From Leifsonia sp. ALI-44-B (GTDB lineage: Bacteria > Actinomycetota > Actinomycetes > Actinomycetales > Microbacteriaceae), in the NCBI RefSeq assembly GCF_001984125.1, contig NZ_MTQL01000006.1:434001-498000 (forward strand): DNA of 64,000 nt, written 5' to 3'. The translations under genes and the position numbers were made by a program. The notes beneath the pieces were generated by a model. That model ran no database searches. It was not told where the DNA came from and was given only the letters and a program-made list of their open reading frames with translations. Of this stretch, positions 9,387 through 18,265 are shown piece by piece (positions within the stretch are counted from its first letter, which is position 1; each line of letters starts with the position of its first letter).

Positions 9387-11465
9387 CTAGACGTCGATGC
9401 TGTCGCGGTTCAAGCGGTCGGAGCTCTCGACGATGAACTCCTTGCGCGGAGCCACCTCGTTGCCCATGAGCAGCTCGAAAACCTTGCCGGCCATCTCGGC
9501 ATCCTGCACCTGAACGCGTCGAAGCGTGCGGTTCGACCGGTCCATTGTCGTCGTCGCCAGCTGGTCGGCATCCATCTCGCCGAGACCCTTGTAGCGCTGG
9601 ATTGGCTCCTGGTAGCGCTTGTTCGTGCGCTTGAGCCCCGCCAATACCCCGGCCAGCTCGGCCTCGGAGTACGTGTAGATCGTCTCGTTGGGCTTCGACC
9701 CCGGGTTCATTACGACGACGCGGTGCAGCGGCGGCACGGCCGCGAACACCCGGCCCTCTTCGATCATGGGCCGCATGTAACGGAAGAACAGCGTGAGCAA
9801 CAGCGTGCGGATGTGGGCGCCGTCGACATCGGCGTCGCTCATCAGGATGACCTTGCCGTAACGCGCCTGCGAGATGTCGAACGAGCGCCCCGACCCGGCG
9901 CCGAGCACCTGGATGATCGACGCGCACTCGTTGTTCGACAACATGTCCGACACGGATGCCTTCTGCACGTTGAGGATCTTGCCGCGGATGGGCAGCAGCG
10001 CCTGGAAGTTGCTGTCTCGCGCCAGTTTGGCCGTGCCGAGAGCCGAGTCGCCCTCGACGATGAAGAGTTCGCTGTGCGCCACATCGCTCGACCGGCAGTC
10101 GACGAGCTTGGCCGGAAGCGACGAATTCTCGAGCGCGTTCTTGCGGCGCTGCGTCTCCTTGTGCGCTCGCGCGGACAGGCGCGACTTCATCTCGGCCACG
10201 ACCTTGTCGAGCACGAGCGCCGTCTGAGCCTTGTCGTCGCGCTTCGGCGACGCGAATAGCTCCTTCATGGCCTTGGCCACGACGCTGGAGACGATGCTGC
10301 GCACAGCGGGTGTGCCGAGCACCTCTTTCGTCTGCCCCTCGAATTGCGGTTCGGGCAGCCGAACCGTCAGCACGGCCGTGAGACCCGCGAGCACGTCATC
10401 CTTCTCGACCTTGTCGTTGCCGGCCTTCAGACGGCGGGCGTTGAGCTCGACCTGCGAACGGACGAACTTGAGCAACCCCTGGTCGAAGCCCGCCTGGTGG
10501 GTTCCGCCCTTGGGCGTCGCGATGATGTTGACGAACGAGCGCATGATCGTCTCGTAACCCGTGCCCCAGCGCAGCGCGATGTCGACCTCGCAGCGGCGCT
10601 CGACCTCGGTGGGCACCATGGCGCCGCCGTCGGTGAGAACGGGCACGGTCTCGGTGAACGTGCCGTCGCCCGTCAGGCGCCAGGTGTCGGTGATGGGCTG
10701 GTCGCCGGCGAGGTAGTCGACGAACTCGGAGATGCCGCCGTCGTAGCGGTACTCGGTGCGAATGGGCTCGTCGGCGCGCTCGTCCTCGATGATCAGCGTG
10801 AGCCCCGGCACGAGGAATGCGGTCTGCTGGGCGCGGGCCTGCAGGTCCTCGACGCTGAACGCCGCGCCCTTCGTGAAGATCTGTCGGTCGGCCCAGTAGC
10901 GGATGCGCGAACCCGTGACACCGCGCTTGACCTTGCCCACGACGCGCAGCTCGCTGCCGTTCTCGAACGGCGTGAACGGAGCATCGGGAGTGGGCTCGCC
11001 ATTGTCGGCGAAGATGCCCGGCTCGCCCCGGTGGAAGCTCATGGCGTAGGTCTTGCCGTTGCGGTCGACCTCGACGTCGAGGCGCTCGGACAGAGCGTTG
11101 ACGACGGATGCGCCGACGCCGTGCAGCCCGCCGGACGAGGCATACGAACCCGAGCCGAACTTGCCACCCGCGTGCAGCTTGGTGAACACGACCTCGACGC
11201 CCGTCAAACCCGTCTTGGGCTCGATATCGACGGGGATGCCACGAGCGGTGTCGCGCACCTCGACGCTGCCGTCGGGGTAGAGACGGATGTCGATGCGATC
11301 GCCATGGCCGCCGAGAGCCTCGTCGACCGAGTTGTCGATGATCTCCCACAGGCAGTGCATGAGGCCGCGGGAATCGGTGGACCCGATGTACATTCCGGGC
11401 CGTTTGCGCACCGCTTCGAGACCTTCGAGGACCGAGAGATGGCGGGCGGAATAGTCGGAGTTCAC
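9387..11465 (-). CDS. parE: DNA topoisomerase IV subunit B
   Basis: ATPase subunit of topoisomerase IV, working with ParC. The GHKL ATPase motifs are EIIDNSVDEALGGHGDRI, DTARGIPVD and GGLHGVGASVVNALSERL; the TOPRIM domain has ELFIVEGDSALGTAK and MSDADVDGAHIRTLLLT; the C-terminus has RYKGLGEMDADQLATTTMD. Length 692 is normal. The start is GTG at 11465 (VNSDYSARHLSVLEGLE), the first start codon after which family similarity begins; upstream codons are unlike the family. TAGAGT lies 8 bases before it and there is no ribosome site, so it may be leaderless. It converges on parC, an unusual arrangement for a two-subunit enzyme. Confidence 0.94.
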   Translation of the reverse strand: MNSDYSARHLSVLEGLEAVRKRPGMYIGSTDSRGLMHCLWEIIDNSVDEALGGHGDRIDIRLYPDGSVEVRDTARGIPVDIEPKTGLTGVEVVFTKLHAGGKFGSGSYASSGGLHGVGASVVNALSERLDVEVDRNGKTYAMSFHRGEPGIFADNGEPTPDAPFTPFENGSELRVVGKVKRGVTGSRIRYWADRQIFTKGAAFSVEDLQARAQQTAFLVPGLTLIIEDERADEPIRTEYRYDGGISEFVDYLAGDQPITDTWRLTGDGTFTETVPVLTDGGAMVPTEVERRCEVDIALRWGTGYETIMRSFVNIIATPKGGTHQAGFDQGLLKFVRSQVELNARRLKAGNDKVEKDDVLAGLTAVLTVRLPEPQFEGQTKEVLGTPAVRSIVSSVVAKAMKELFASPKRDDKAQTALVLDKVVAEMKSRLSARAHKETQRRKNALENSSLPAKLVDCRSSDVAHSELFIVEGDSALGTAKLARDSNFQALLPIRGKILNVQKASVSDMLSNNECASIIQVLGAGSGRSFDISQARYGKVILMSDADVDGAHIRTLLLTLFFRYMRPMIEEGRVFAAVPPLHRVVVMNPGSKPNETIYTYSEAELAGVLAGLKRTNKRYQEPIQRYKGLGEMDADQLATTTMDRSNRTLRRVQVQDAEMAGKVFELLMGNEVAPRKEFIVESSDRLNRDSIDV

Positions 11466-11632
11466 AAGCGTTAACTCTACGTGGAACCACCGACGACCAA
11501 TCCAATGACACCCGCGGTGGCGAAGATATCTACGCGTACAGCGAAATACCCCGCACGGCTCCATTCGTTCCCAGAAGCGCGTGGTTACATAGCAAGTACG
11601 CGAGACCATCCCACGAGTCAGGAGGGCACACC

Positions 11633-11878
11633 ATGTCACACATCGCAAACGAAACAGGCATCGACACCGCTACGAGCACCGATGCAGCCCAGCAGCAACT
11701 GACCGCGGCCGACCGCTGCGACAGCTGCGGGGCCCAGGCCTACATCCGCGTGACGGTCAACAACGGCGAGCTCCTGTTCTGCGCCCACCACGGCCGCAAG
11801 TACCAGGAGAAGCTGTCCTCGATCGCTCACACCTGGCACGACGAGTCGTCGCGTCTCTTCGAAGAGCAGCGCGCTTAA
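11633..11878 (+). CDS. DUF7455 zinc-finger-like small protein
   Basis: An 81-residue protein of a small actinobacterial family that often lies beside sigA. After a Thr/Ala/Gln-rich N-terminus it has RCDSCGAQAYIRV and LLFCAHHGRKY, giving a CxxC plus CxHH set of ligands for one metal, then SIAHTWHDESSRLFEEQ. Function unknown. The ATG is preceded by AGGAGGG with 7 bases of spacing. It is divergent from parE, and the 165-bp gap between them must hold both promoters. Confidence 0.88.
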   Translation: MSHIANETGIDTATSTDAAQQQLTAADRCDSCGAQAYIRVTVNNGELLFCAHHGRKYQEKLSSIAHTWHDESSRLFEEQRA

Positions 11879-11961
11879 GTAGCCAGGCCGCGCCCCCGGC
11901 GTCATCCACACGCCGGCCGGCGCCCCACCGTCTTCGTGACAAATCATCCTTCTGACACGAC

Positions 11962-11991
11962 GAAGCGCCCGACCATCAGGTCGGGCGCTTC
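11962..11991. terminator. Bidirectional terminator between DUF7455 and the GatD-like gene
   Basis: GAAGCGCCCGACC (11962-11974), loop ATCA, GGTCGGGCGCTTC (11979-11991) is a perfect 13-bp hairpin between the stops of two convergent genes. It is followed by T-rich sequence on the plus side. Confidence 0.9.
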
Positions 11992-12029
11992 TGTGTTGTC
12001 TAGCTGTGTTGTCTACCTGTGTTGGCTAG
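11991..12029. repeat. 13-bp tandem repeat, three units
   Basis: Three adjacent 13-base units, CTGTGTTGTCTAG, CTGTGTTGTCTAC and CTGTGTTGGCTAG, follow directly on the terminator hairpin. They are non-coding and probably arose by slippage. Nothing else is seen in the 50 bases before the GatD-like stop. Confidence 0.75.
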
Positions 12030-12079
12030 CTTCGTTCGGCGCTTGTGGGCCGCTGAAGGCTCCGAGCCCTCCGCGTGCT

Positions 12080-12820
12080 CTAGCCGAGGTTCGCCTTGTC
12101 GATGAGGACCGTACGCGCCAGGTCGACCACGCGGTCGATCGACTCGTGTTCGGCATTCTTCGTATAGGTCTCGCCGCGGCGCGTCGTCGCGACCTCGATG
12201 ATGTGGTCGGTCAGGCGCGGGTTGAGCACGAGCACGGGCCCGCCCAGGTGTGTTCCCACGGCCTCGTTCACGATGATGCCCTCATGGCGTGCACCAGCGG
12301 GTGCGACGAGGTTGCCGCGGCCGTTGCGCACGGTGCCGAGGGGCGCCGCCGTCCCGCCGTCGACGACCGATTCGGAGCTGTGGTTCTCGGTGCCGACGAG
12401 CAACCCGAAGTTGCTGTCTGCGGCGAAAGCGTCGGTGCGCACGCGCGCAACGTTGGCGTCGGTGTCCATGGGGAACACGCCCGCGCCGCGAACCGTGCCA
12501 GCCTCGCCGAACGACACCATGCGCCCGAAGAGGTGAAAGCCTCCACCGACGGCGATCATGGGAACGCCGGCGGCGGCCCACGACTGCAGGGTCTCGGCGT
12601 GGCGCTGCAGCTCGGGGGCGATGGCGCGCACGGCGCTTCCCGGCCCCGAACCGATGGTCACGATGTCAGCCTCGGCGGGCAGCTCATCGCCCTCGTTCAC
12701 CTGGATCTCTTCGACGTCGATGCCGGCGAGCCGCATGCGGCGTGCTAGCACGAAGACGTTTCCGACGTCACCGTTCACGGCGAGGTAGTCACGGTAGAGC
12801 TCAACGATCTTGATGGTCAT
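12080..12820 (-). CDS. GatD-like class I glutamine amidotransferase fold protein without catalytic Cys and His
   Basis: Related to GatD, the glutaminase half of the MurT-GatD enzyme that amidates the alpha-carboxyl of D-Glu in lipid II. The fold is clear (VTIGSGPGSAVRAIAPEL, GVPMIAVGGGFHLFG, NEAVGTHLGGPVLVLNPRLTDHII). The nucleophile Cys of the usual CGGYQ is Gly92 (VGGGFH), the catalytic His of the usual YLHGP is Gly193 (THLGGP), and the 246-residue protein contains no cysteine at all. It should therefore not hydrolyse glutamine. ATG overlaps the stop of the MurT-like gene (ATGA), so the two are made together. Likely a structural or altered-specificity partner of that ligase; an automatic GatD label would be misleading. 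Confidence 0.85.
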   Translation of the reverse strand: MTIKIVELYRDYLAVNGDVGNVFVLARRMRLAGIDVEEIQVNEGDELPAEADIVTIGSGPGSAVRAIAPELQRHAETLQSWAAAGVPMIAVGGGFHLFGRMVSFGEAGTVRGAGVFPMDTDANVARVRTDAFAADSNFGLLVGTENHSSESVVDGGTAAPLGTVRNGRGNLVAPAGARHEGIIVNEAVGTHLGGPVLVLNPRLTDHIIEVATTRRGETYTKNAEHESIDRVVDLARTVLIDKANLG

Positions 12821-14121
12821 GCCGCACCCGCTTCCAGGTCTTTGTAGCCCAGGTATTTGCGCGTCAGCAGCATCTGGTCGTAGTCGAGGAAGAACGTGTG
12901 TCGGCCGCTCTTCGGCTTGGGGCCGTCGAGCATGCGCTGCACGGCCTTCGTCGTGTCGCTTTCGATCACGCCATACCCTTTGCCTTCATAAGCGAGGCGC
13001 AGGGCGATGAACGCGCCCTTGGGGCCCGAGATCACGTCGACGTAATCGAGCTTCGACAGGTCGGCCGTGTAGAGCCAGGACGGGTCGTAGCTGGAGTCGT
13101 CGTACGCGAAGAGCACCGAATCGGGCACGCGGTCGAGCGAGTCGAGGTTGAGCTGCAGGCTCGCGAGGTTCTTGAGCATCAAGATCTCGATCTCGACGCC
13201 GTCGACCGTCAGAATCTCGCCGCGACCGTAGACGGTCTTGGTGGTCTGAACGGCGTGGATGGCTTTCGCGATGTCGAACTTCTCGCCGAGCGTCTTGCGC
13301 GCCAACGTGAAGGCGGCGGCGATATCGACGGCATAGTGCAACCCGCGGGCGGGCATACGCACGGCATGTTCCACGCCCTCGAACGAGATTGTCGCGTCAT
13401 AGCCCGAGGCGGCGACCACTTCGGCCACGACGTGTCGCGGTGCGGCCGAGGGATCGGCCTTGCCGCCGGCGTAATCGGTGGCCGAGACCTGACCGTGCGG
13501 CGCCGCGGCGAGCACATCGGCGTCGACGCCGAAGTAGTCAATCGCCAGGCGACCCTCGTTCTCGATCGTGGTGCCGAGGTTGGCGAGGAAGTTGTCGTCG
13601 CGGTTGAGCGCGACATAGTCGCTGACCTCGCCCAGGATGTCGCGGAACATGCCCGCTACGCGGTCGGGTTCGCCGAAGCGGTAAATCTGGTCGACCACGA
13701 GGTTCAAGATGACGGCCGAGCGCGGTTTCACCTGACGGCAGATCAACTGACCGTAAGCCTCATCCACCTCGAGGATGGCGATATCGGCGTCGAGCTTGCC
13801 GGTCAGCGATGTGTCGGCGAGGAGCGCCGAAGCGATGCCCTGCGGCATGTTCGCACCCGACGGGTTCGAGAAGACCTTCAACCCGTGTTCCCGCACGATG
13901 GCGGTCAGGATGTTGGTGGTCGTCGACTTGCCGTTCGACCCGAGCACCACGACGGCGCCGTAGGGCAGCTGCGACATCACGTCGCTGATGAACGTGGGCG
14001 CCACCTTCTGGGCGACGAGGCCGGGGAACGCACTGCCGCCGCCGCGCAACCGCGTCGCGAACCGGGCGAGCCGGCCCGCAACGACGGGGGGTACGAACGC
14101 GAGGCTTCCGGGCTTACTCAA
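12817..14121 (-). CDS. MurT-like Mur ligase family protein without zinc ribbon
   Basis: A Mur ligase resembling MurT of lipid II isoglutaminyl synthase, which activates a carboxyl group with ATP. The P-loop GSNGKSTT is at residues 61-68, [10 protein letters not shown] and the DUF1727-type C-terminal domain ([33 protein letters not shown]) follow. Canonical MurT has a four-cysteine zinc ribbon in the central domain; here the region around residues 205-235 has none and the protein has a single Cys (C128). The usual ALND before the C-terminal catalytic region reads FAYDD. The start is TTG at 14121, overlapping the sigA stop by 8 bases; no better start exists and similarity begins there. About 434 residues, coupled to the GatD-like gene. 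Confidence 0.85.
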   Translation of the reverse strand: MSKPGSLAFVPPVVAGRLARFATRLRGGGSAFPGLVAQKVAPTFISDVMSQLPYGAVVVLGSNGKSTTTNILTAIVREHGLKVFSNPSGANMPQGIASALLADTSLTGKLDADIAILEVDEAYGQLICRQVKPRSAVILNLVVDQIYRFGEPDRVAGMFRDILGEVSDYVALNRDDNFLANLGTTIENEGRLAIDYFGVDADVLAAAPHGQVSATDYAGGKADPSAAPRHVVAEVVAASGYDATISFEGVEHAVRMPARGLHYAVDIAAAFTLARKTLGEKFDIAKAIHAVQTTKTVYGRGEILTVDGVEIEILMLKNLASLQLNLDSLDRVPDSVLFAYDDSSYDPSWLYTADLSKLDYVDVISGPKGAFIALRLAYEGKGYGVIESDTTKAVQRMLDGPKPKSGRHTFFLDYDQMLLTRKYLGYKDLEAGAA

Positions 14122-15448
14122 GGTAGTCCCGAAGCGACTGCGACCGAGACGGGTGGCGCAGCTTGGCCATCGTCTTGGATTCGATCTGACGGATGCGTTC
14201 GCGGGTGACCCCGAACGTGTCGCCGATCTGGTCGAGTGTCTTCGGCATGCCATCGCCCAGGCCGAAGCGCATGCGGATGACTCCGGCTTCGCGCTCGGAG
14301 AGCGAGTCGAGCAGGCTTTCCAGCTGCTTCTGCAGCATGGTGAATCCCACGGCGTCGGCGGGCACGACGGCTTCGGTGTCTTCGATCAGGTCACCGAATT
14401 CGCTGTCGCCGTCTTCACCGAGGGGCGTGTGGAGCGAGATGGGCTCACGGCCGTACTTCTGCACCTCGACGACCTTCTCGGGCGTCATGTCGAGTTCGCG
14501 GCTCAGCTCTTCGGGCGTGGGCTCGCGACCCAGGTCCTGGAGCATCTGGCGCTGCACGCGGGCAAGCTTGTTGATGACCTCGACCATGTGCACGGGGATG
14601 CGGATGGTGCGGGCCTGGTCGGCCATGGCGCGCGTGATGGCCTGACGAATCCACCAGGTGGCGTAGGTCGAGAACTTGAAGCCCTTGGTGTAGTCGAACT
14701 TCTCGACGGCACGGATGAGGCCTAGGTTGCCTTCCTGGATGAGATCGAGGAACTGCATTCCGCGGCCCGTGTAGCGCTTCGCGAGCGAGACGACGAGACG
14801 GAGGTTGGCACCGAGGAGGTGGCTCTTGGCGCGGGCGCCGTCTTTCGCGACCCAGGTGAGCTCGCGGCCGAGCTGCGTGCGCTTCTCCTGGTCGGTCATG
14901 TGCGACAGCTTGTCTTCGGCGAACAGACCCGCCTCGATGCGCATGGCGAGCTCGACCTCTTCGGCCGCGTTCAGCAGCGCGACTTTACCGATCTGCTTCA
15001 GGTAGTCCTTGACCGGGTCGGCCGTGGCGCCCGTGATGGCGCTGGAGTAGACGGGAACCTCGTCCTCGTCGTCTCCGCCGAACGAGAGCACCATGGCACC
15101 CTGCGGCAGGACTTCGGCGGCCGCGGCAACGGCGGCCTTCTCGCCCGTGCCCTCTTCGACCTCGGCGGTCTCGTCGTCGTCGACCTCGATCACGACGTCT
15201 TCGACGGGCTCGGCGTCTTCATCGGGCTCGTCGGTGGCGGCGGCCTTGGTGCCGCGCTTGGCGGTGGTGCCGGCAGCCTTCTTCGCCGGAGCCTTCTTGG
15301 CCGGTGCCTTGGCGGCCGGAGCCTTGGCGGCAGCAGCCTTCTTCGCCGGGGCCTTCTTGGCCGCGGCGGTCGTCTTCTGGTCGACGGTGTCGACCTCTGT
15401 TTCGGAGGTAACCGCTTCTTCAGCGGCTACGGCGGCCTTAGTGGCCAT
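14114..15448 (-). CDS. sigA: Principal RNA polymerase sigma factor
   Basis: Primary (sigma-70, RpoD/HrdB-type) sigma factor. Region 1.2 ([21 protein letters not shown]), region 2 ([55 protein letters not shown]), region 3 and region 4 ([40 protein letters not shown]) are all present. The first 110 residues are an Ala/Lys/Pro-rich repeat (KKAPAKKAA units) followed by an acidic stretch, replacing region 1.1 as in other actinobacteria. Start ATG at 15448, with GGAAGGTG just upstream. The 3' end overlaps the MurT-like gene, so that cell-wall pair is likely co-transcribed with sigA. Confidence 0.96.
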   Translation of the reverse strand: MATKAAVAAEEAVTSETEVDTVDQKTTAAAKKAPAKKAAAAKAPAAKAPAKKAPAKKAAGTTAKRGTKAAATDEPDEDAEPVEDVVIEVDDDETAEVEEGTGEKAAVAAAAEVLPQGAMVLSFGGDDEDEVPVYSSAITGATADPVKDYLKQIGKVALLNAAEEVELAMRIEAGLFAEDKLSHMTDQEKRTQLGRELTWVAKDGARAKSHLLGANLRLVVSLAKRYTGRGMQFLDLIQEGNLGLIRAVEKFDYTKGFKFSTYATWWIRQAITRAMADQARTIRIPVHMVEVINKLARVQRQMLQDLGREPTPEELSRELDMTPEKVVEVQKYGREPISLHTPLGEDGDSEFGDLIEDTEAVVPADAVGFTMLQKQLESLLDSLSEREAGVIRMRFGLGDGMPKTLDQIGDTFGVTRERIRQIESKTMAKLRHPSRSQSLRDYLE

Positions 15449-15680
15449 ACGAACACCTTCCAGTCCCACGCGTCGACGGGAGCGACGCGACTTTATTCGA
15501 GGCCCGTGTGTCAGCGATATCGCTCCCCCGCACACGGACGCAACAGTTATCGGACAGACACGCTTGCACGTGTTTTCGGACATTACGAAGACCCATGTCA
15601 AGTCCTAAACGAACTCACCCGAAATCACGGTGCTTCCTTTTCCTGTGCGGATGCACGGGGGGAATCACGAGTTTCGGATG

Positions 15681-15709
15681 CGCCTATGACAAGACCGGGT
15701 CTCTGTCAA
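15681..15709 (-). promoter_or_regulatory. Candidate sigma-70 promoter upstream of sigA
   Basis: On the minus strand a perfect TTGACA (15704-15709) is followed after 17 bases by TAGGCG (15681-15686), pointing toward sigA about 230 bases away. A second TTGACA lies at 15596-15601, without a clear -10. The 317-bp stretch 15449-15765 is otherwise the sigA leader and the 3' flank of the MFS gene, with no gene seen. Confidence 0.5.
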
Positions 15710-15765
15710 CCATTATGCCACGGTTTTCTGCAAATCTGAGCCACTAGCGGCCTCGCGTCGGGGAC

Positions 15766-17088
15766 TCAGCGTCGCCGTCCGCGCCTCAGCTTCTGTACCA
15801 GTGCAACCCAGATGGGGGCCACGCGTATTCCTTCTTCTTCGTTCTGGCGTCGACGCGTGCGACGGCGGGCGTGCAGCAGCATGACGACGCCCGCACCGAT
15901 GACGACGTATTGCACACAGAACGCGGCCCGGAACGAATCGAGCGAATAGAGCTCGGACGGCGAGTCGGCGCCGTGGCCGAGAGCATCCAGCACGGTTCCG
16001 ATGAGGAACATCATGACGAAGCTGGCGAGGAACCCGCCCACGTTGACGACGCCGTTGGCCGAGCCGAGCACGCGCGTGGGGTTGAAGGTGCGCGCGAAGT
16101 CGAAGCCGATGAGCGAACCCGGGCCGCCAGCGCCCAGGACGATGAGGAGCAGGAGGACGAGCCAGAAGGGAGGGGTTCCCGGCCAGAGCAGAACGGCCGT
16201 CCAGGCGACCGCCATGGCGAAGACTATCCCCAACACCAGATTCGACCGGCGATAGGGGTAGCGGGCCGTCAAGAGTCCGAGGATCGGGCCGAAGACCACA
16301 CCAGACCCCACGATCACGAGCAGCATGGCCGCCGCGAAACCCTCGGTGTAGCCGAGCCCGTAGACGAGGAACGGGATGCCCCACAGCAGCGAGAAGACCG
16401 TGCCGCTCGACTGCGTGACGAAGTGGGCCCAGAAGCCGAGCTGGGTTCCCGGACGCTTGAAGCTGAGCTTCAGCTGGTGCAACGCCTCGCCCCAGCTGCT
16501 GACACGTGGCGGCTCGATGGAGTCGCGCGGACGGTCACGGATGCAGGCGAGGCCGAGAACGAGGGCGAGCGCGGCCATGGCGGCGGCGAAGAGGAAGGCG
16601 GGCTGCCATCCGAATGAGTGCAAGACGAACGCAAAGGGGATGGCGGACAGCACCTGGCCGAGCTGCCCCAGGTTGCCCACCCACTGCGACAGCTGGGGAA
16701 CGATGCGGCCCTGGAACCACGAGGTCACCAGGCGCATGACCGAGACGAAGATCGCGGCGTCGCCGGCCCCGACGAGGATGCGGCCGCCGATCGCCTGCGG
16801 GATGACCTCGGCGAAGGCCATGAGGCTCTGGCCGACGACCAGCATGACGAGCCCCGACATGATGAGCACGCGGGGGCCCAAACGGTCGATGAGCACGCCC
16901 ACGGGCACCTGCATGGCGGCATAGACGATGAGTTGGAGAACGGCGATCGACGACAGGGCGGCGGCGGATGCGTCGAACCGGTCGACGGCCGAGACCCCTG
17001 CCACCCCGAGAGTGGTGCGCTGCATCACCGCGGCGATGTAGGCGAAGACGCCGATCCCGAAAACGAGCCAAGATCTGCGAGAGTTCAC
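15766..17088 (-). CDS. MFS transporter
   Basis: A 440-residue major facilitator superfamily permease with about 12 hydrophobic segments (SWLVFGIGVFAYIAAVMQRT, VLQLIVYAAMQVPVGVLID, VLIMSGLVMLVVGQSLMAF and so on). The loop-2/3 signature VLIDRLGPRVLIM (a GxxxDRxGxR-like motif) is present. The long cytoplasmic loop contains CIRDRPRDSIEPP, and the C-terminus is Arg-rich. Substrate not predictable. Start GTG at 17088 with TAGGGT 6 bases upstream (17095-17100) and no ribosome site, so leaderless. Monocistronic. Confidence 0.85.
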   Translation of the reverse strand: MNSRRSWLVFGIGVFAYIAAVMQRTTLGVAGVSAVDRFDASAAALSSIAVLQLIVYAAMQVPVGVLIDRLGPRVLIMSGLVMLVVGQSLMAFAEVIPQAIGGRILVGAGDAAIFVSVMRLVTSWFQGRIVPQLSQWVGNLGQLGQVLSAIPFAFVLHSFGWQPAFLFAAAMAALALVLGLACIRDRPRDSIEPPRVSSWGEALHQLKLSFKRPGTQLGFWAHFVTQSSGTVFSLLWGIPFLVYGLGYTEGFAAAMLLVIVGSGVVFGPILGLLTARYPYRRSNLVLGIVFAMAVAWTAVLLWPGTPPFWLVLLLLIVLGAGGPGSLIGFDFARTFNPTRVLGSANGVVNVGGFLASFVMMFLIGTVLDALGHGADSPSELYSLDSFRAAFCVQYVVIGAGVVMLLHARRRTRRRQNEEEGIRVAPIWVALVQKLRRGRRR

Positions 17089-17213
17089 CGGACAACCCTA
17101 CGCCTGCTGCGCAGAACGGATGACGGTCGCGAACTCGAGGGCCCCGGCCGTCACCCGTGAGGAGACCTTGGCGACGGAACGCCCGGTCGGTCTCTGCCGG
17201 CTAGCGCCAGCCT

Positions 17214-18146
17214 CTAGCGCCAGTCCTCGGGGCGACGCTCGTCTCCCCCGCGGCGACCCGCGAGGAACTTCTCGAGCTCTGCCGCGATCTCGTCGGCCGA
17301 CGGCAGGCCACCCTCGGAGTCGACGAGCGGCGACTTGAGGGCGCTTCCCTCCATGTAGGTGTCGTAGCGCTCCTCGAGCGTTCCGACGAGGCGCTGCAGC
17401 TCTTCGTTGCCCGCGACCTGCTCGTCGATGCGCGACACGAACTCGCGTCCGTCCTCGCGCAGAGAGTCGGTGGGCAGGATGAGACCCGTCGCGGCGCTGA
17501 TGCTGTCGATCGCCGCGAGAGCCGCGGACGGGTACTCGGTGTCGGCCAGGTAGTGCGGAATGAGGAGCGCGAAGCCCGAGACATCCGCCCCACGCGCGGC
17601 GAGCCGGAACTCGAGCAAGTGCAAGACGTTGGCCGGCACCTGCGTGTGCGGGCGCCAGACGCTCATCGACTCGATCAGGTCGGAGCGGTTGCCCGACACC
17701 GTGACGCCGATGGGGCGCGTGTGCGGCACGGGCATGGGGATGGCGTGCACCCAGGTCGTCGATGCGACCTCGAACTGATCCATGAGGTCGAGCACCTGCG
17801 CGATGAACCCCTCCCAGCGGAAGTCGGGCTCGTAACCCGTGAGCAACAAGAAGGGCTGCTGCAGGTCGTCGTAGGCCAGGCTCAACTGCAACTTGGCGGG
17901 CGAGTAGTCGCTCACGTGGTCTTGGTTGAAGTAGATGATGGGGCGGCGCGCACGGTAGTCGAGCAGCACATCGTTGTCGAAAACGGCGACGGGTTCAGAG
18001 GTCAACGCGCCCAGGGCGTACTCGTTGAATTGCGAAGCGGCGGAACCCGCGTCGGAGAAACCCGTGAGGGAGACGACGAGGTCGAGGCCGCTCGGCACCC
18101 GTCCGAAGGCGTCGGTGGTCTGGTACAGCCGGTCGGTCTCGTTCAT
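17214..18146 (-). CDS. PAC2 family protein
   Basis: A 310-residue member of the PAC2 (proteasome assembly chaperone 2-like) family, common in actinobacteria with and without proteasomes. Characteristic segments are VVSLTGFSDAGSAASQFNEY, PIIYFNQDHVSDYSP, LLLTGYEPDFRWEGF and ALLIPHYLADTEYPSAALA. The C-terminus is charged (RRGGDERRPEDWR). Exact role unknown in bacteria. The ATG at 18146 is preceded by TAGAGT 6 bases upstream (18153-18158), a leaderless arrangement. It is divergent from pepA; the 119-bp gap holds both promoters. Confidence 0.9.
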   Translation of the reverse strand: MNETDRLYQTTDAFGRVPSGLDLVVSLTGFSDAGSAASQFNEYALGALTSEPVAVFDNDVLLDYRARRPIIYFNQDHVSDYSPAKLQLSLAYDDLQQPFLLLTGYEPDFRWEGFIAQVLDLMDQFEVASTTWVHAIPMPVPHTRPIGVTVSGNRSDLIESMSVWRPHTQVPANVLHLLEFRLAARGADVSGFALLIPHYLADTEYPSAALAAIDSISAATGLILPTDSLREDGREFVSRIDEQVAGNEELQRLVGTLEERYDTYMEGSALKSPLVDSEGGLPSADEIAAELEKFLAGRRGGDERRPEDWR

Positions 18147-18265
18147 TCTTTAACTCTAAACGGGGGTGTCCCGGGAGAAGGCTCGATCGGGGCGTCGGGC
18201 GTCGTGCCGAGAGCGAACAGGCGCGGGCACCTGGCGCCCAGCAACGAGCACCTAACATGGATGGA

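Noticed and set aside
12080-12820. Calling this protein an active GatD glutaminase or cobyric acid synthase
   Set aside because: The nucleophile Cys and the catalytic His are both Gly, and there is no cysteine in the protein.
15481-15601. Short frame extending sigA upstream to 15601
   Set aside because: The extra 51 residues are unlike any sigma factor; ATG 15448 has a ribosome site and begins the Ala/Lys-rich N-terminus typical of actinobacteria.
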